Shown: positions 42,145-52,591 of the stretch, in pieces
How positions within the stretch are numbered: position 1 is the first letter of the stretch
Layout: every line of letters begins with the position of its first letter
NCBI GenBank assembly: GCA_016717005.1
Contig: JADJUF010000039.1
Location: 496,001-560,000 of the forward strand
From: Myxococcales bacterium
GTDB lineage: Bacteria > Myxococcota_A > Polyangia > Haliangiales > Haliangiaceae
DNA: 64,000 bases
Reading direction: 5' to 3'
Program-made: the position numbers and the translations under genes
Notes under the pieces: generated by a model
The model's database searches: none
The model's input: the letters and a program-made list of their open reading frames with translations, nothing else
Told to the model about the DNA's origin: nothing

Positions 42145-42648
42145 ATGCCGACCGAGACCCGCGCGGGCTTCACGTTCTTCTGGCGACCGGACTCGCCGTT
42201 CTCGCAGTGGCACCCGTGCGCGTTCACGGTCGACGGCCACGCGTTCACCTGCGCCGAGCAGTTCATGATGCACGGCAAGGCCCGGCTGTTCGACGACGCC
42301 GACGTCGCCGCGCAGATCCTCGCGATCGACGACCCGCGCGCGCACAAGGCCCTGGGCCGGAAGGTCCGCGGCTTCGACGACCACCGCTGGAAGGTCGCGC
42401 GCGAGGCCATCGTCTACGCCGGCAACCACGCCAAGTTCACGCAGGCGCCGGCGCTGCACGCCGCGCTCCTGGCCACCGCGGGGACCACGCTGGTCGAGGC
42501 CAGCCCGCTCGATCGGATCTGGGGCATCGGGCTGGCGTCGTCGAGCCCGCACGCGACCGTGCCGGCGAAGTGGCGCGGCCTGAACCTGCTCGGTCAGGTC
42601 CTGACCCGCCTGCGCGACGACCTCGCGGCCGCCGCCGCCGCCGGCTGA
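42145..42648 (+). CDS. NADAR-family N-glycosidase (YbiA-like)
   Basis: 167 residues. FFWRPDSPFSQWHPCAF, AEQFMMHGKARLF and NHAKFTQAPALHAALL are the standard NADAR motifs. YbiA hydrolyses the glycosidic bond of riboflavin-pathway intermediates; other NADAR proteins remove ADP-ribose from guanine. This short form matches YbiA in size. The palindrome over its -10 box suggests the gene is repressed until needed. Confidence 0.88.
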   Translation: MPTETRAGFTFFWRPDSPFSQWHPCAFTVDGHAFTCAEQFMMHGKARLFDDADVAAQILAIDDPRAHKALGRKVRGFDDHRWKVAREAIVYAGNHAKFTQAPALHAALLATAGTTLVEASPLDRIWGIGLASSSPHATVPAKWRGLNLLGQVLTRLRDDLAAAAAAG

Positions 42649-43128
42649 TCAGCCCGGGCGGGCCAGGCGCGCGCGCAGCTCGGCGGCGAGCTGATCGAAC
42701 GCGGCCTGGTTGCGCGCGACCGCGGCCGGCCGGAAGTCGTCGTCGGCCAGCAGGTCCAGCACGCGCATCATCAACACGTACTCGGTCTCGGTCAGGCGCG
42801 CGACCAGCACGCCGTAGTACGGATCGTCGCGGCCGGGCTCGACCGGCGTCGCCGCCACCGCCGCGGCCTCGTCCTGGGGCGGCAGCCAGGCGCTGCGCCG
42901 GAGCGCGCGCTCGACGTCGGCGATGATCCCGTCGGCCAGCACCGGCGCGCGCTCGACCCGCGGCGGCGGCGATCCGATCCGCGGCGGGCGCGCCGGCGGT
43001 GGCGTCATCCGCGCCACCGGGGCGTCGGCCGCGGGGCGCGCCGCCAGCGCGGCTTGCAGGCGATCGACCTCGGCCTGGAGCGAGCGGGCGCGCTGGAACA
43101 GCGCCTCGACGTCGTCGCGGTAGCTCAT
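42649..43128 (-). CDS. Hypothetical protein with N-terminal coiled coil
   Basis: 159 residues. Residues 5-32 are a heptad-like coiled coil (ALFQRARSLQAEVDRLQAAL), a Pro-rich linker follows, and a helical domain ends LDLLADDDFRPAAVARNQAA. ATG 43128 overlaps the capA stop by ATGA, so the two are one operon. I recognise no family. Confidence 0.7.
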   Translation of the reverse strand: MSYRDDVEALFQRARSLQAEVDRLQAALAARPAADAPVARMTPPPARPPRIGSPPPRVERAPVLADGIIADVERALRRSAWLPPQDEAAAVAATPVEPGRDDPYYGVLVARLTETEYVLMMRVLDLLADDDFRPAAVARNQAAFDQLAAELRARLARPG

Positions 43129-44231
43129 GGCGCGACGGTACCAGGGCACGCACCCGGCGCGCTCAGCGCGCCGGTGCCGTCGTCGGTCCACGCGGTCGCG
43201 AACGGCGCCGCCGCGGACAGCCGGGTCACGCGCGCGCGCACGAGGTCGCCGTCGACGCCGACGGCCAGGTCGGGGTGCGGCGCCGGCGTCGGCGCGTGGA
43301 CGATCGGCGTCAGCAGCGCCGACGCCAGGCACACCGCGTCGGCGCGCGTGAACCCGAGCGTGAGCACCCCGCCCAGGCGCCGATCGGCGCGGGTGTGGTC
43401 GAACAGGAAGTCCCCGAGCGAGTACGCGATGACCGCGCCGCGGTAGCGCTCGAACGGCTGCAGCACGTGCGGGTGGCCGCCGATCACCGCGCTGGCCCCG
43501 GCGTCGACCAGCGCCCGCGCCGCCTTGATCAGCCCGGCCGACGGCACCTCGGCGTACTCGCGGCCCCAGTGCATCAGCACGATCACCACGTCGTGATCGC
43601 CGCGCGCCCGCCGCACCAGCGGCGCCAGCGTCCTCGCCAGCCGGCGCTCGTCGACGTGGGGCAAGCGCGGCTGGCCCGGGCGCTGCTCGCCGTTGCGGAC
43701 CGTGGTCGCGGCGATGACCGCGATCCGCCAGCCCGCGCGCTCGATCGTCTCGATCCGGATCGGCGCTCGCCGCTGGGCCGCGCCGACCGCGCGCAGGCCG
43801 AGCGCGGCGAGGTGGCGCGGGGTCTCGGCCACGCCGCGCGCGCGCAGGTCGTAGTGGTGGTTGTTGGCGACCGACACCACGTCGAAGCCGGCCGCGGCCA
43901 GGGTCGCCACCCGCGGCGGCGTCGCGACGAATCGCATCCGCGTCCCCCACGGGCTCGTGGCCGGGGGCGCCGCCATGACCGGGGTCTCCAGGTTGGCGAA
44001 CGCCAGGTCGGCCGCCGTCACGACCGGCGCGACGGTCGCGAACGGATCGTCCTGCTCGGCCGCGATCGGCGCGAACCCGCCCGGGACGTAGCGCCCGAAC
44101 ATCACGTCGCCGACGAACGCCAGGGTCAGCTCGTCGGCGCGGACCGGGGCCGCGGGCGCGAGCCCGAGCCCGACCGCCGCCGCCGCGGCCAGCCTGGGTC
44201 GGAGGCCCCGCATCCATGCGATCTTGCCCAT
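43125..44231 (-). CDS. CapA/PgsA-like metallophosphoesterase-fold protein
   Basis: 368 residues with a signal sequence ending VRADE. Motifs of the CapA family are present: LTLAFVGDVMFGRY, FANLETPV, VSVANNHHYD, VIGGHPHVLQPFE and AYSLGDFLFDH. The family is named for poly-gamma-glutamate capsule genes, but most members are periplasmic enzymes of unknown substrate. No pgsB or pgsC is nearby. ATG 44231 or 44213 may be the start. It overlaps the small coiled-coil gene. Confidence 0.85.
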   Translation of the reverse strand: MGKIAWMRGLRPRLAAAAAVGLGLAPAAPVRADELTLAFVGDVMFGRYVPGGFAPIAAEQDDPFATVAPVVTAADLAFANLETPVMAAPPATSPWGTRMRFVATPPRVATLAAAGFDVVSVANNHHYDLRARGVAETPRHLAALGLRAVGAAQRRAPIRIETIERAGWRIAVIAATTVRNGEQRPGQPRLPHVDERRLARTLAPLVRRARGDHDVVIVLMHWGREYAEVPSAGLIKAARALVDAGASAVIGGHPHVLQPFERYRGAVIAYSLGDFLFDHTRADRRLGGVLTLGFTRADAVCLASALLTPIVHAPTPAPHPDLAVGVDGDLVRARVTRLSAAAPFATAWTDDGTGALSAPGACPGTVAP

Positions 44232-44327
44232 GGTCGGGCCGCCGCGTCCACGGTCACCGACCGCTACCCTGCGCCGCACCCGGAAGGCGCTTGCCTTGGG
44301 CACCCGATCCTTTATCTTCGCCGGCCC

Positions 44328-45388
<1,061 letters not shown>

Positions 45389-45389
<1 letters not shown>

Positions 45390-46426
45390 TGGTGCGCCCC
45401 GACACCAACCCGCGCGACTACCTGGTCGCGGAGAGCCCCGCCATGCGCGCGGTGGTCGCGACGATCGAGCGCATGGCCGACTCCGACGGACCGGTGCTGG
45501 TGTGCGGCGAGCACGGCACCGGCCGCGAGCTGGTGGCGCGGGTGCTGCACGTCGCCAGCCCGCGCCGCGCCGGCCGCTTCGTCGCGGTCCGCCCGACCTT
45601 CGAGTCCGCCGGCGGCGGCGACACCGGCGACGACGGCGAGCGCGCGCGCCGGGTGCTGCGCGCCGCCCAGGGCGGCACGCTCCTGGTCAAGGACGTGTGC
45701 GACGTCCAGGCCTCGGGCCAGCGGGCCCTGCGCCGCGCCATCCGCGCGCCCGAGCGCGAGCGCCGCCCCGACTCCTCGGGCGAGGTCTTCGACGTGCGCG
45801 TGGTCGGCTCGGCCGATCTCGATCTCGAGCGCGCGGTCGCCGCGAAGATGCTGACGACCGAGCTGTACGAGCCGATGGCGGCGCGGCGGATCGACGTGCC
45901 GCCGCTGCGCGATCGCGGCGGCGACATCCCGACCCTGGTCGAGCGGTGGGTGCGCCGCTACGGCGACGACACCGGCCGCGGCAAGCTCACCGTCTCGACC
46001 CGCGCCCACGAGCGCCTGGTCAAGTACCCGTGGCCCGGCAACGTCGCCGAGCTCAAGAACCTGTGCCGCCGGCTGGTCCTGCGCACGACCGGCAGCCGGA
46101 TCGAGGCCGGCGACGTCGACGCGGTGCTGCCGGTGGTCGCCGAGCGCGTGCCGATGGAGGACCTGTCGTTCGAGGAGGTGGTCCAGGCCAAGCTGAGCGG
46201 CTTCCTCCAGCGCATGGACGGGTACCCGCTCCACGATCTCTACGACAAGGTGGTCGAGCGGGTCGAGCGGCCGCTGTTCGCGCTGGTGCTCGAGAAGACC
46301 GGCGGCAACCAGCTCAAGGCCGCCGAGATCCTGGGCCTCAACCGCAACACGCTGCGCAAGAAGCTCGACGCGCTGGGCGTGGCCCGCCGCGGCAAGGGCC
46401 GCGAGGACCGCGCGCTCGACGATTGA
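45389..46426 (+). CDS. Degenerate AAA+ (sigma-54-activator-like) protein with Fis-type HTH
   Basis: 345 residues. The fold is that of a sigma-54 activator without a sensor domain: ESPAMRAVVATIERMADSDG, GEHGTGRELVARVLHVASP and YPWPGNVAELKNLCRRL. Key residues are altered: Walker A has Arg where Lys is needed, the Walker B segment reads GGTLLVKDVCDV instead of GGTLFLDE, and no GAFTGA loop exists. The C-terminal Fis-type HTH (NQLKAAEILGLNRNTLRKKL) is intact. It is probably a non-ATPase DNA-binding protein. Linkage to dusB mirrors dusB-fis, so it may be a nucleoid or regulatory Fis relative. Confidence 0.85.
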
Positions 46427-46427
46427 A

Positions 46428-46454
46428 CACGGCCGCGCGCCGGCGCGCGCCGTG
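46428..46454 (+). terminator. GC-rich hairpin after the Fis-like gene
   Basis: CACGGC pairs with GCCGTG outside and GCGCGC with GCGCGC inside, with one bulged C. It starts 2 bases after the stop codon. No T tract follows. Confidence 0.4.
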
Positions 46455-46467
46455 GCACGCTGAGGCC

Positions 46468-46860
46468 ATGCGCGACCTCCGCCCTCGCCTCGCCGCCCTG
46501 ATCCTGACCCTCGCCGCCCTCGCCGGCCCCGCCGCCGCCCGGCCGATCCGCGCCGAGGCCCGGGTCGCGGCCGCCGCCGCCACCTTCGCCGCGACCCAGC
46601 CGCGCCTCGCCGCGGGCGCCGCGACGCCCGAGCTGGTCTACACGTGGTCGGTGCGCTGGCTCGACGCCCAGCGGGACCAGCCGCTCAAGGGCAAGGCGCT
46701 CGCGGCCGCGGCCCGCGCCCACCTCGACCGCATGATCGCGCTCGAGACCGCCGTCACCGCGATGGTCAACGCCGGCACCCTGCCGACGATCGAGGGCGCG
46801 GCCGCGACCTACTACCGGGCCGAGGCCGAGCTGTGGGTCGAGCGCAAGGGCAAGCGCTGA
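46468..46860 (+). CDS. Small secreted helical protein
   Basis: 130 residues. The signal peptide (LAALILTLAALAGPAAA) is clear. The mature part is helical with YTWSVRWLDAQRDQPLKGKA and ends basic (WVERKGKR). I recognise no family. Nothing is seen in the 139-base gap downstream. Confidence 0.65.
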   Translation: MRDLRPRLAALILTLAALAGPAAARPIRAEARVAAAAATFAATQPRLAAGAATPELVYTWSVRWLDAQRDQPLKGKALAAAARAHLDRMIALETAVTAMVNAGTLPTIEGAAATYYRAEAELWVERKGKR

Positions 46861-46999
46861 GCTGCGCGCGGCGACCGGATCCGGGCGAGGTGGCATCGCC
46901 CGAGCGAATGCCGCCGACGTGCCCGCCGGCGCCGACGCGCGCCCGCACGCTTGCGCGCCCCGCGCGGACCTGGCTGGACGTGGTGTCCAGACGCGACGC

Positions 47000-47923
47000 T
47001 CAGCGCGCGTGGCTGGGATCGGCGCCGCGCGCGGCGAGCTGGGCCACGAGCTGACCGCGGTCGGTGACGCCCGACGGCGGCAGGAGCGTGATCCGCGCGG
47101 GGCTGGCCAGGAGCCGCTGGATCTCGAGCACCTCGAACATCGCGGTGGCGATCTCGCGATCGCCGGAGATCTCGCGCAGCGCCGCGCCGACGATCTCGGG
47201 CCGGATCGCGCCGGCGCGCGCGAACTCGACGGCGGCGGTGCGGTCGGCGCTCGAGGTGATGACGCTCACCTGGTTGGCGCCGTCCTGCCGGATCGCCGAG
47301 GTCACCTGCCGCAGCCGGTTGACGACCTTCTCCTCGATCTGGTGGGTCATGCCGGCGTCGCGGAAGTGGACCTTGCGGATGTAGATCGAGCCGACCTTGA
47401 AGCCCCAGTCCTGCGACCGCGGCGACACCTCGGCCCGCACCGTCTGCGACAGCTCGTGGCGATCCTCGAGCAGCCGGGCCAGCTTCATGTTCGACAGGCA
47501 CCGCACCGTCGCGTTCGACACGTTGGCGTGCAGCGAGCCGCGCGGGTCCTGGTTCTTGAACAGGTACGCCACCGGATCCGAGATGAACATCTCGTACCAG
47601 ACGCCGATGCCCATCGGCGCGCCCTCCTCGGAGTTGACCGGCTGCGACCGCAGGTAGGTCTGGTAGATGCGCAGGTCGAGGTCGTAGCGCTTGCCGAGCA
47701 GGGGCACGAGCAGCGCCTTCACGCCCATCTTGGGCCACAGCGACGCCAGGCCGGGCTCGTCGTAGACCGCCGCGACCTTGCCGAACAGCGTGTAGACCAG
47801 CGCCTGCCGCTCTTGCACGACGATGTAGAAGCCGAGCCCGCGGAGGATCGCGAGCACCGCCGGCACCGCGACCCACCAGCCGAGCATCGCGATCAGGGCC
47901 AGGGCCAGGACCGGGCCCGACAT
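47000..47923 (-). CDS. SPFH/band-7 (stomatin/prohibitin) membrane protein, HflC-like
   Basis: 307 residues. An N-terminal membrane helix (residues 5-30, LALALIAMLGWWVAVPAVLA) is followed by the SPFH domain (FYIVVQERQALVYTLFGKVA, GFKVGSIYIRKVHFRD). The C-terminal region is short with little coiled coil. ATG 47923 overlaps the stop of the second SPFH gene (ATGA), so the pair is co-translated. Such pairs form large oligomeric rings that regulate membrane proteases. Confidence 0.85.
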   Translation of the reverse strand: MSGPVLALALIAMLGWWVAVPAVLAILRGLGFYIVVQERQALVYTLFGKVAAVYDEPGLASLWPKMGVKALLVPLLGKRYDLDLRIYQTYLRSQPVNSEEGAPMGIGVWYEMFISDPVAYLFKNQDPRGSLHANVSNATVRCLSNMKLARLLEDRHELSQTVRAEVSPRSQDWGFKVGSIYIRKVHFRDAGMTHQIEEKVVNRLRQVTSAIRQDGANQVSVITSSADRTAAVEFARAGAIRPEIVGAALREISGDREIATAMFEVLEIQRLLASPARITLLPPSGVTDRGQLVAQLAARGADPSHAR

Positions 47924-48975
47924 CACTTCGCCTCCACGAACGCGCGGTCGGCCTTGTCGTACAGGCCGAGCTTGAGGTTGCGCAGGTACGTGGTCAGCGC
48001 GTCGGGGCCCTGGGCCCGCAGGCGCGTCAGCTGGTCGGACAGCGCGCGCAGGGGCTCGACCTCGGCCTGGGCCCGCAGGGTCTCGATCTCGACCGCGCGC
48101 CGCGACTGCACGATCCGCTGATCGGCCGCGGCCTGCGCCAGGCTGATGTCCGACGACACCTGGTTGTAGGCCGTGTTGATCGCGGCCAGGGCGCTCTCGA
48201 CCTCGTGCGGCGGCGAGATCTCGGTGATCAGCGACGCGTCGAGGTGGACGCCGTAGCGCGCCACCGACGCCGCGCACTCGTGGTCCATCATGTCGTTGAG
48301 CGCGCGCAGGTTCTTGCGCAGATCGTTGATCGAGATGCCCGAGATCGCCGAGGCGCCGGTGCGATCGGCGGCGAGGTCGCGGCCCTCGGTGTCGTCGCCG
48401 ACCACCGCCGCCCGGGGCGGCTGCTCGAAGTTGGCGATGCGCTCGCGCAGGATCGAGATGAAGAAGCCCATCACGTGCACCACCGGGTGCTTGACCCCGA
48501 ACAGGTACGCGTAGAGGTTCTGCTCGCTGACCCGGAACCGGATCTGCCCGGTCAGGCCGACGTGGAGCTGATCCTTGGTGACCGCGTCGAGCAGCGTGCC
48601 GTTGCGGTTGGCGCTCGGGGTCTCGGGATCCCAGGCCATGTTGACCGTGCGCGTCGCGATCGACACCTTGTGGACCCGCTGCCACGGCCACCGGAAGTAC
48701 GGCCCGCCCGGCGGGATCACCTGCACCTGCGGGTAGTGGTAGCGCTCCTTCTCGGAGTCGCGCATGCCGGCGCCCTCGGGCGTGTAGACCGTGCTCGCGC
48801 CGAGGATCCGGCGGGCCCGGCCGAAGCTGGTGAGCACCGCGCGCTCGTTCTGATCGACGGTGTAGAAGCCGAGCACGACGTGGCGGACGACGAACCAGGC
48901 CAGGAAGCCCAGCCCGATCCCGGTCACCCAGCCTTGCCCGTGGACCTCGCGGACGACACCCCAGATGTCATTCAT
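47923..48975 (-). CDS. SPFH/band-7 membrane protein, HflK-like
   Basis: 350 residues from ATG 48975. A membrane helix (residues 18-37, TGIGLGFLAWFVVRHVVLGF) precedes TVDQNERAVLTSFGRAR and VSIATRTVNMAWDPET. The C-terminal coiled coil (LAQAAADQRIVQSRRAVEIE) is typical of SPFH rings. It is upstream of and overlaps the other SPFH gene. A protease partner is not in the window. Confidence 0.85.
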   Translation of the reverse strand: MNDIWGVVREVHGQGWVTGIGLGFLAWFVVRHVVLGFYTVDQNERAVLTSFGRARRILGASTVYTPEGAGMRDSEKERYHYPQVQVIPPGGPYFRWPWQRVHKVSIATRTVNMAWDPETPSANRNGTLLDAVTKDQLHVGLTGQIRFRVSEQNLYAYLFGVKHPVVHVMGFFISILRERIANFEQPPRAAVVGDDTEGRDLAADRTGASAISGISINDLRKNLRALNDMMDHECAASVARYGVHLDASLITEISPPHEVESALAAINTAYNQVSSDISLAQAAADQRIVQSRRAVEIETLRAQAEVEPLRALSDQLTRLRAQGPDALTTYLRNLKLGLYDKADRAFVEAK

Positions 48976-49135
48976 GCCCCGAGCCTGCGCCGGGGCGCCG
49001 GGGCGCACAACGGCGAAGGCGGGCAACCGGCGGCGGCCGGCAACCGCCGGCGGCGGGACGGCGGTCGCGCCGGTCGAGATCACAAAGGCCCTCGGGTTCG
49101 CGACCGGGTCGCGCGCCCGCGGTAGCGTCCCGTTC

Positions 49136-49783
49136 ATGATCCGAACTCGACCTGGCCTCTCCGTGATCCTCGTGGCTGGCGTCGCGCTCTCCGCCGCCGC
49201 GCACGCCGGTCCGATCGGCGAGGTCGGCGTCGGCTACGTGGCGCCGATCGCCGACGAGCGCGACGACAGTCAGGACAAGCTCTACACCGAGATCGTCAAG
49301 GGCGGCCTGCACGTCTCGATGCACGTCGGCTGGCTGTTCCCGGTCTGGACTCGCCCCGACGTCCGCGTGCTGGTCGGCCCGGTGGCGTCGGCCGCGCACA
49401 CGCGCTACGGCGACGTCAAGGCGGACGATGGCCTCGACGGCGTCACGCGCTGGCGCTTCACCGGCGGCGCGCGGGTCGCGGCGGAGCGCCCCGGCATGTC
49501 GGTCGCGCTCGAGGGCCTCGTCGGCACCGATCGTCCGAGCTACGACTTCAGCGGCCTCATCGAGAACTTCTGCGGTGACCCCACCACCAGCGGGCTGGGC
49601 TGGGAAGCGACCGCGATCGGCCAGCTCAGGCGCGGCCAGGTCGTCGCGGGCGCCTCCGCCGGCATCCTCCACGGTGATCACGTGGACGATCGCCCGGCCT
49701 GCACCGGCGGGATCGCGATCGACACCGTCGACTACACCAGCCTCGACATCGCGCTCCAGATCACGGTCGGCGTCAGCTACTGA
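49136..49783 (+). CDS. Putative outer-membrane beta-barrel protein
   Basis: 215 residues. Signal peptide (VILVAGVALSAAAHA), then alternating strands (GEVGVGYVAPIAD, GLHVSMHVGWLFPVW, MSVALEGLVGT) ending in an aromatic residue (ITVGVSY). TAGCGT lies 7 bases before the ATG and there is no Shine-Dalgarno site. The family is not recognised. Confidence 0.7.
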   Translation: MIRTRPGLSVILVAGVALSAAAHAGPIGEVGVGYVAPIADERDDSQDKLYTEIVKGGLHVSMHVGWLFPVWTRPDVRVLVGPVASAAHTRYGDVKADDGLDGVTRWRFTGGARVAAERPGMSVALEGLVGTDRPSYDFSGLIENFCGDPTTSGLGWEATAIGQLRRGQVVAGASAGILHGDHVDDRPACTGGIAIDTVDYTSLDIALQITVGVSY

Positions 49784-49792
49784 GGCCCAGCC

Positions 49793-51861
49793 TCATCTGG
49801 ACCAGGCGCCGGCGGCGAGGCCGGTGAGGACGGTGGCGGTCGTGAACAGCCGGCGCGGATCGGCGTAGAGCGTGCCGGCGTCGGGCTGCGCCCACGGCGC
49901 CGCGCAGCGCGGGTCGGTCAACCGCAGGATCGGCGCCGCGGGCCAGCCGCCGTCGTCGTCCTGCGTGGCCACGAGCGCGCGGCGCGCACCGGCGAGCGCG
50001 TCGTCGAAGCGCGCGCCCAGCTCGGCCCGACACGCGAGGCCGAGCCCGAGATCGAACGGCGTCGCGGCGTCGACGGCCCAGGCCGCGGCGATGGCGGTGG
50101 CGTCGAGGGGATGGCCCAGCTGGGTCAGCGCGGCGACGTTGTGCCGGGTCGCGTAGGCGTGGCTGTGCCACCAGTACGACGGCCAGGTGCCATCGGCGCG
50201 CTGCTGCGCGGCGGCGTAGGCGACGCCGGCGACGACCGCGGCGCGCGCGGTCGGCTCGGCCGCGAGGGCGCGCAGCGCCGCCGGGGTCACGTCGGCGTGG
50301 CTGTGGCCCCAGGTGTCGTCGGGATCGTCGCGGCGATAGGTCGCGAAGCCGCCGTCGACGCGCTGGAACGCCATCAGGCGCGCGACGCAGGCCGCGGGCA
50401 CGGCCCGGCCCGCGGCCCGCAAGAACCGGATCGCGTGGGCCGTCGAGTCGGCGTCGCTGCTGGTGAACGCGTGGTAGCCCCAGCCGTGGTCGGCGCCCAT
50501 CGCCTGCTCGCACCAGTCGGCGGCGCGGGCGATCGCCGCGGCGACCGCGGGTGACCGGTAGGCCGCCGGCAGCTCGGCCAGCGCGAGGCCGACGTAGGCC
50601 GTGACCCACGCGTCGGAGGGCCCGACCGGCAACGCGAAGTCGAGCCACTGGCCGCAGCTCGACTGGTGCGCCAGCAGGAAGTCGATCGCGTGGGTGATCG
50701 CGCGCATGTTCGCGACCGGCCCCGCGACCGCGACGTGCGGCGACCGCGACGCCGGCGCCAGCACGTCCGACGCCGGGGCCGCGGGCTTCAGGTACAGGTT
50801 GAAGCGCGGCGCCTTGGCGTGCGCCAGGCCGAGCCCGAGGAAGGCGTGGTGCTGCAGGCCCGCGGTCGACGGCGCCGCGCCCGCCAGCTCGTCGAGCACC
50901 ACCTCGTACGTCGCCGCCGGGTAGCCCCACGCGTCGATCAACCCGCGGCTGGCCGCGCGCGCGCGCCGGCGTCGTCGTCGAAGCAGCAGTGGCTGCAGGC
51001 GTCGAGCTTCACGTCGACGGCGCCGGTCCCGGCCGCGAACTCGAGCGACACGACCAGCGCGCTCGCCGGCAACGGCCGGTCGTCGCGGACGTGGGCGGCC
51101 ACGAACTGGTGGACCCGGGCGGCGTGACCGCCGTGCCCCGTGGCCGCCAGCAGCGCGTCGAGATCCTCCGTGCGCGCGCGGGTCGAGCGCAGGTACAGCT
51201 TCACCCGCCCGAGCCCGTCGGGCTCGGCCTCGAGCGCCACGCCCAGCGGCTCGGCGAACCCCGACACCAGCGGCGACAGATCGGCCAGCGCGGCGCACGC
51301 GTCGAGGCGACCGAGCCGGGCCAGCGTCCGGCCGGCCCGCAGCCAGCGCTCGCGGCGATCGCCGACCGCGCCGTTGACGTAGAGCCGCAGGCCGGCGCGC
51401 CCGCCGGGCAGGAACGCCAGCGCGACCCAGACGCCGCCCTGCCACGCGGTCAGCGCGGCGCGGTCGTCGGGGATCAGCGGCGCCAGCGCCGTGGCCAGCG
51501 CCGGCGCTGCGCCGGTCAGGCCCAGGCGCGCCAGCAGCGGGTCGAGCCGCGCCCGGGTCAGCGCGATCCGGCTCGGCACCGACGAGCCCGGCACACCGAT
51601 CTCGGCGAGCAGGCGCAGGCCCCCGGCGCCGCCGCCCAGCGAGAGCGACAGCTCGAACGGCACGCCGTCGTTGTTGATCGTCGAGAACCGCGGCAGCGGC
51701 GCCCCGCGGTCGAGCGCCAGCGACTCGCGCGTGACCAGGTCGTAGGCGTCGAGCACCAGCGCCCGGGCCGAGGTCAGGTCGAACAGCGGCAGCAGCCGCT
51801 CGAGGTGCGCGCGCACGGCGGCGCCGAGGGTCGTGGTCGAGGGCTCGGGGATCACGGGCAT
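49793..51861 (-). CDS. Aromatic prenyltransferase-like (ABBA/DMATS) domain fused to terpene-cyclase-like domain; one frameshift
   Basis: About 689 residues when the frame is joined. ATG 51861 follows a strong GAGGAGG site. Residues 1-360 look like a DMATS-type PT barrel: FSTINNDGVPFELSLSL, GLRLYVNGAVGDRRERW, LGRVKLYLRSTRA, VDVKLDACSHCC and APRFNLYLKPA. The frame slips within a CG run at 50954-50966. Residues about 380-680 carry four QW-type repeats (QSSCGQW, QRVDGGF, QRADGTW, QDDDGGW) and an acidic motif DADSTAHA like the DxDD of class II cyclases. The ABBA end strand lies after the slip, so one fused protein is more likely than two. The pathway is unknown. Confidence 0.7.
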
Positions 51862-51904
51862 GGGGCCTCCTCGCCGCGCCGCCGACGGGCGCGCCGCCAC
51901 CGGG

Positions 51905-52579
51905 TCAGGACTTCTGGACGATCGTCACGTAGCCCTTGGGCCCGTCGCTGCCGCTGTGCCCGGGCTGGCCGTTGGCGCCGGGCGAGCCCGCGGCCGCCCG
52001 CGCGCCGTCGCCGCCGCGCCGCCCACCCTGCCCGGGGTCTCCACCCGGGCCGCCGCCGCCCGCGAGCCCGCCGACCCCGCCGAACGAGTTCGCGACCTGA
52101 CCGGTCAGCACCGCCCCGGCCGTGAACAGGATCGTGATGTTGCCGCCCGGCCCGCCATTGCCGCCGTTGCCGCCCGCGCCGCCGGTGCCGCCGTCGCCGC
52201 CCGCGCCGCCGCCGACCGGATCTCGGCTGTACGCGCCGTCGCTGTCGCCGGCCCCACCGGGACCGCCGGCGCCGCCGTTGCCGCCCTTGCCGCCGACGCC
52301 GCCGCCGCCACCGTTGCCGCCGCGGGACTCGACCGCGACGTCGGTCAGCATCTCGGTGATCGTGATCGTCAGGTTGCCGCCGCCGGTGCCGTTCTGCCCG
52401 TCGACGCCGCGCGAACCGCCGCTGCCGTCGCCGCCGCGGCCGCCCGAGGTGGGATCGCTGCAGCCCGACGCCCAGTTGCAGTGGGCGTCGACGCCCTCCG
52501 AACCGTTGCCGCCGTTGCCGCCGTTGGTGCCTGCAGTGCCACTGGAGCCGTCGACTCCGCGAGCCAGGATGTCAGCCAT
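51905..52579 (-). CDS. Glycine-rich repetitive protein
   Basis: 224 residues starting at ATG 52579, 8 bases after a GGAGAA site. It is mostly GGNGG/GGAGG collagen-like low complexity, interrupted by three beta-like segments (NLTITITEMLTDVAVESRGG, NITILFTAGAVLTGQVANSF, GYVTIVQKS). Near the N-terminus is a Cys-x10-spaced segment CNWASGC with the only Trp. There is no signal peptide. It lies 12 bases after the unknown gene and 43 bases before the prenyltransferase fusion, in one operon. Structural protein or enzyme substrate are both possible. Confidence 0.75.
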   Translation of the reverse strand: MADILARGVDGSSGTAGTNGGNGGNGSEGVDAHCNWASGCSDPTSGGRGGDGSGGSRGVDGQNGTGGGNLTITITEMLTDVAVESRGGNGGGGGVGGKGGNGGAGGPGGAGDSDGAYSRDPVGGGAGGDGGTGGAGGNGGNGGPGGNITILFTAGAVLTGQVANSFGGVGGLAGGGGPGGDPGQGGRRGGDGARAAAGSPGANGQPGHSGSDGPKGYVTIVQKS

Positions 52580-52591
52580 GGTCGTTCTCCT

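Noticed and set aside
43125..44231. Poly-gamma-glutamate capsule locus from the CapA-like gene
   Set aside because: No pgsB/C homologue is near and the family is functionally broad.
50938..50941. A separate gene starting at TTG 50941 for the cyclase-like part
   Set aside because: The first 50 residues of that frame complete the prenyltransferase barrel, so one fused gene with a frame slip fits better.
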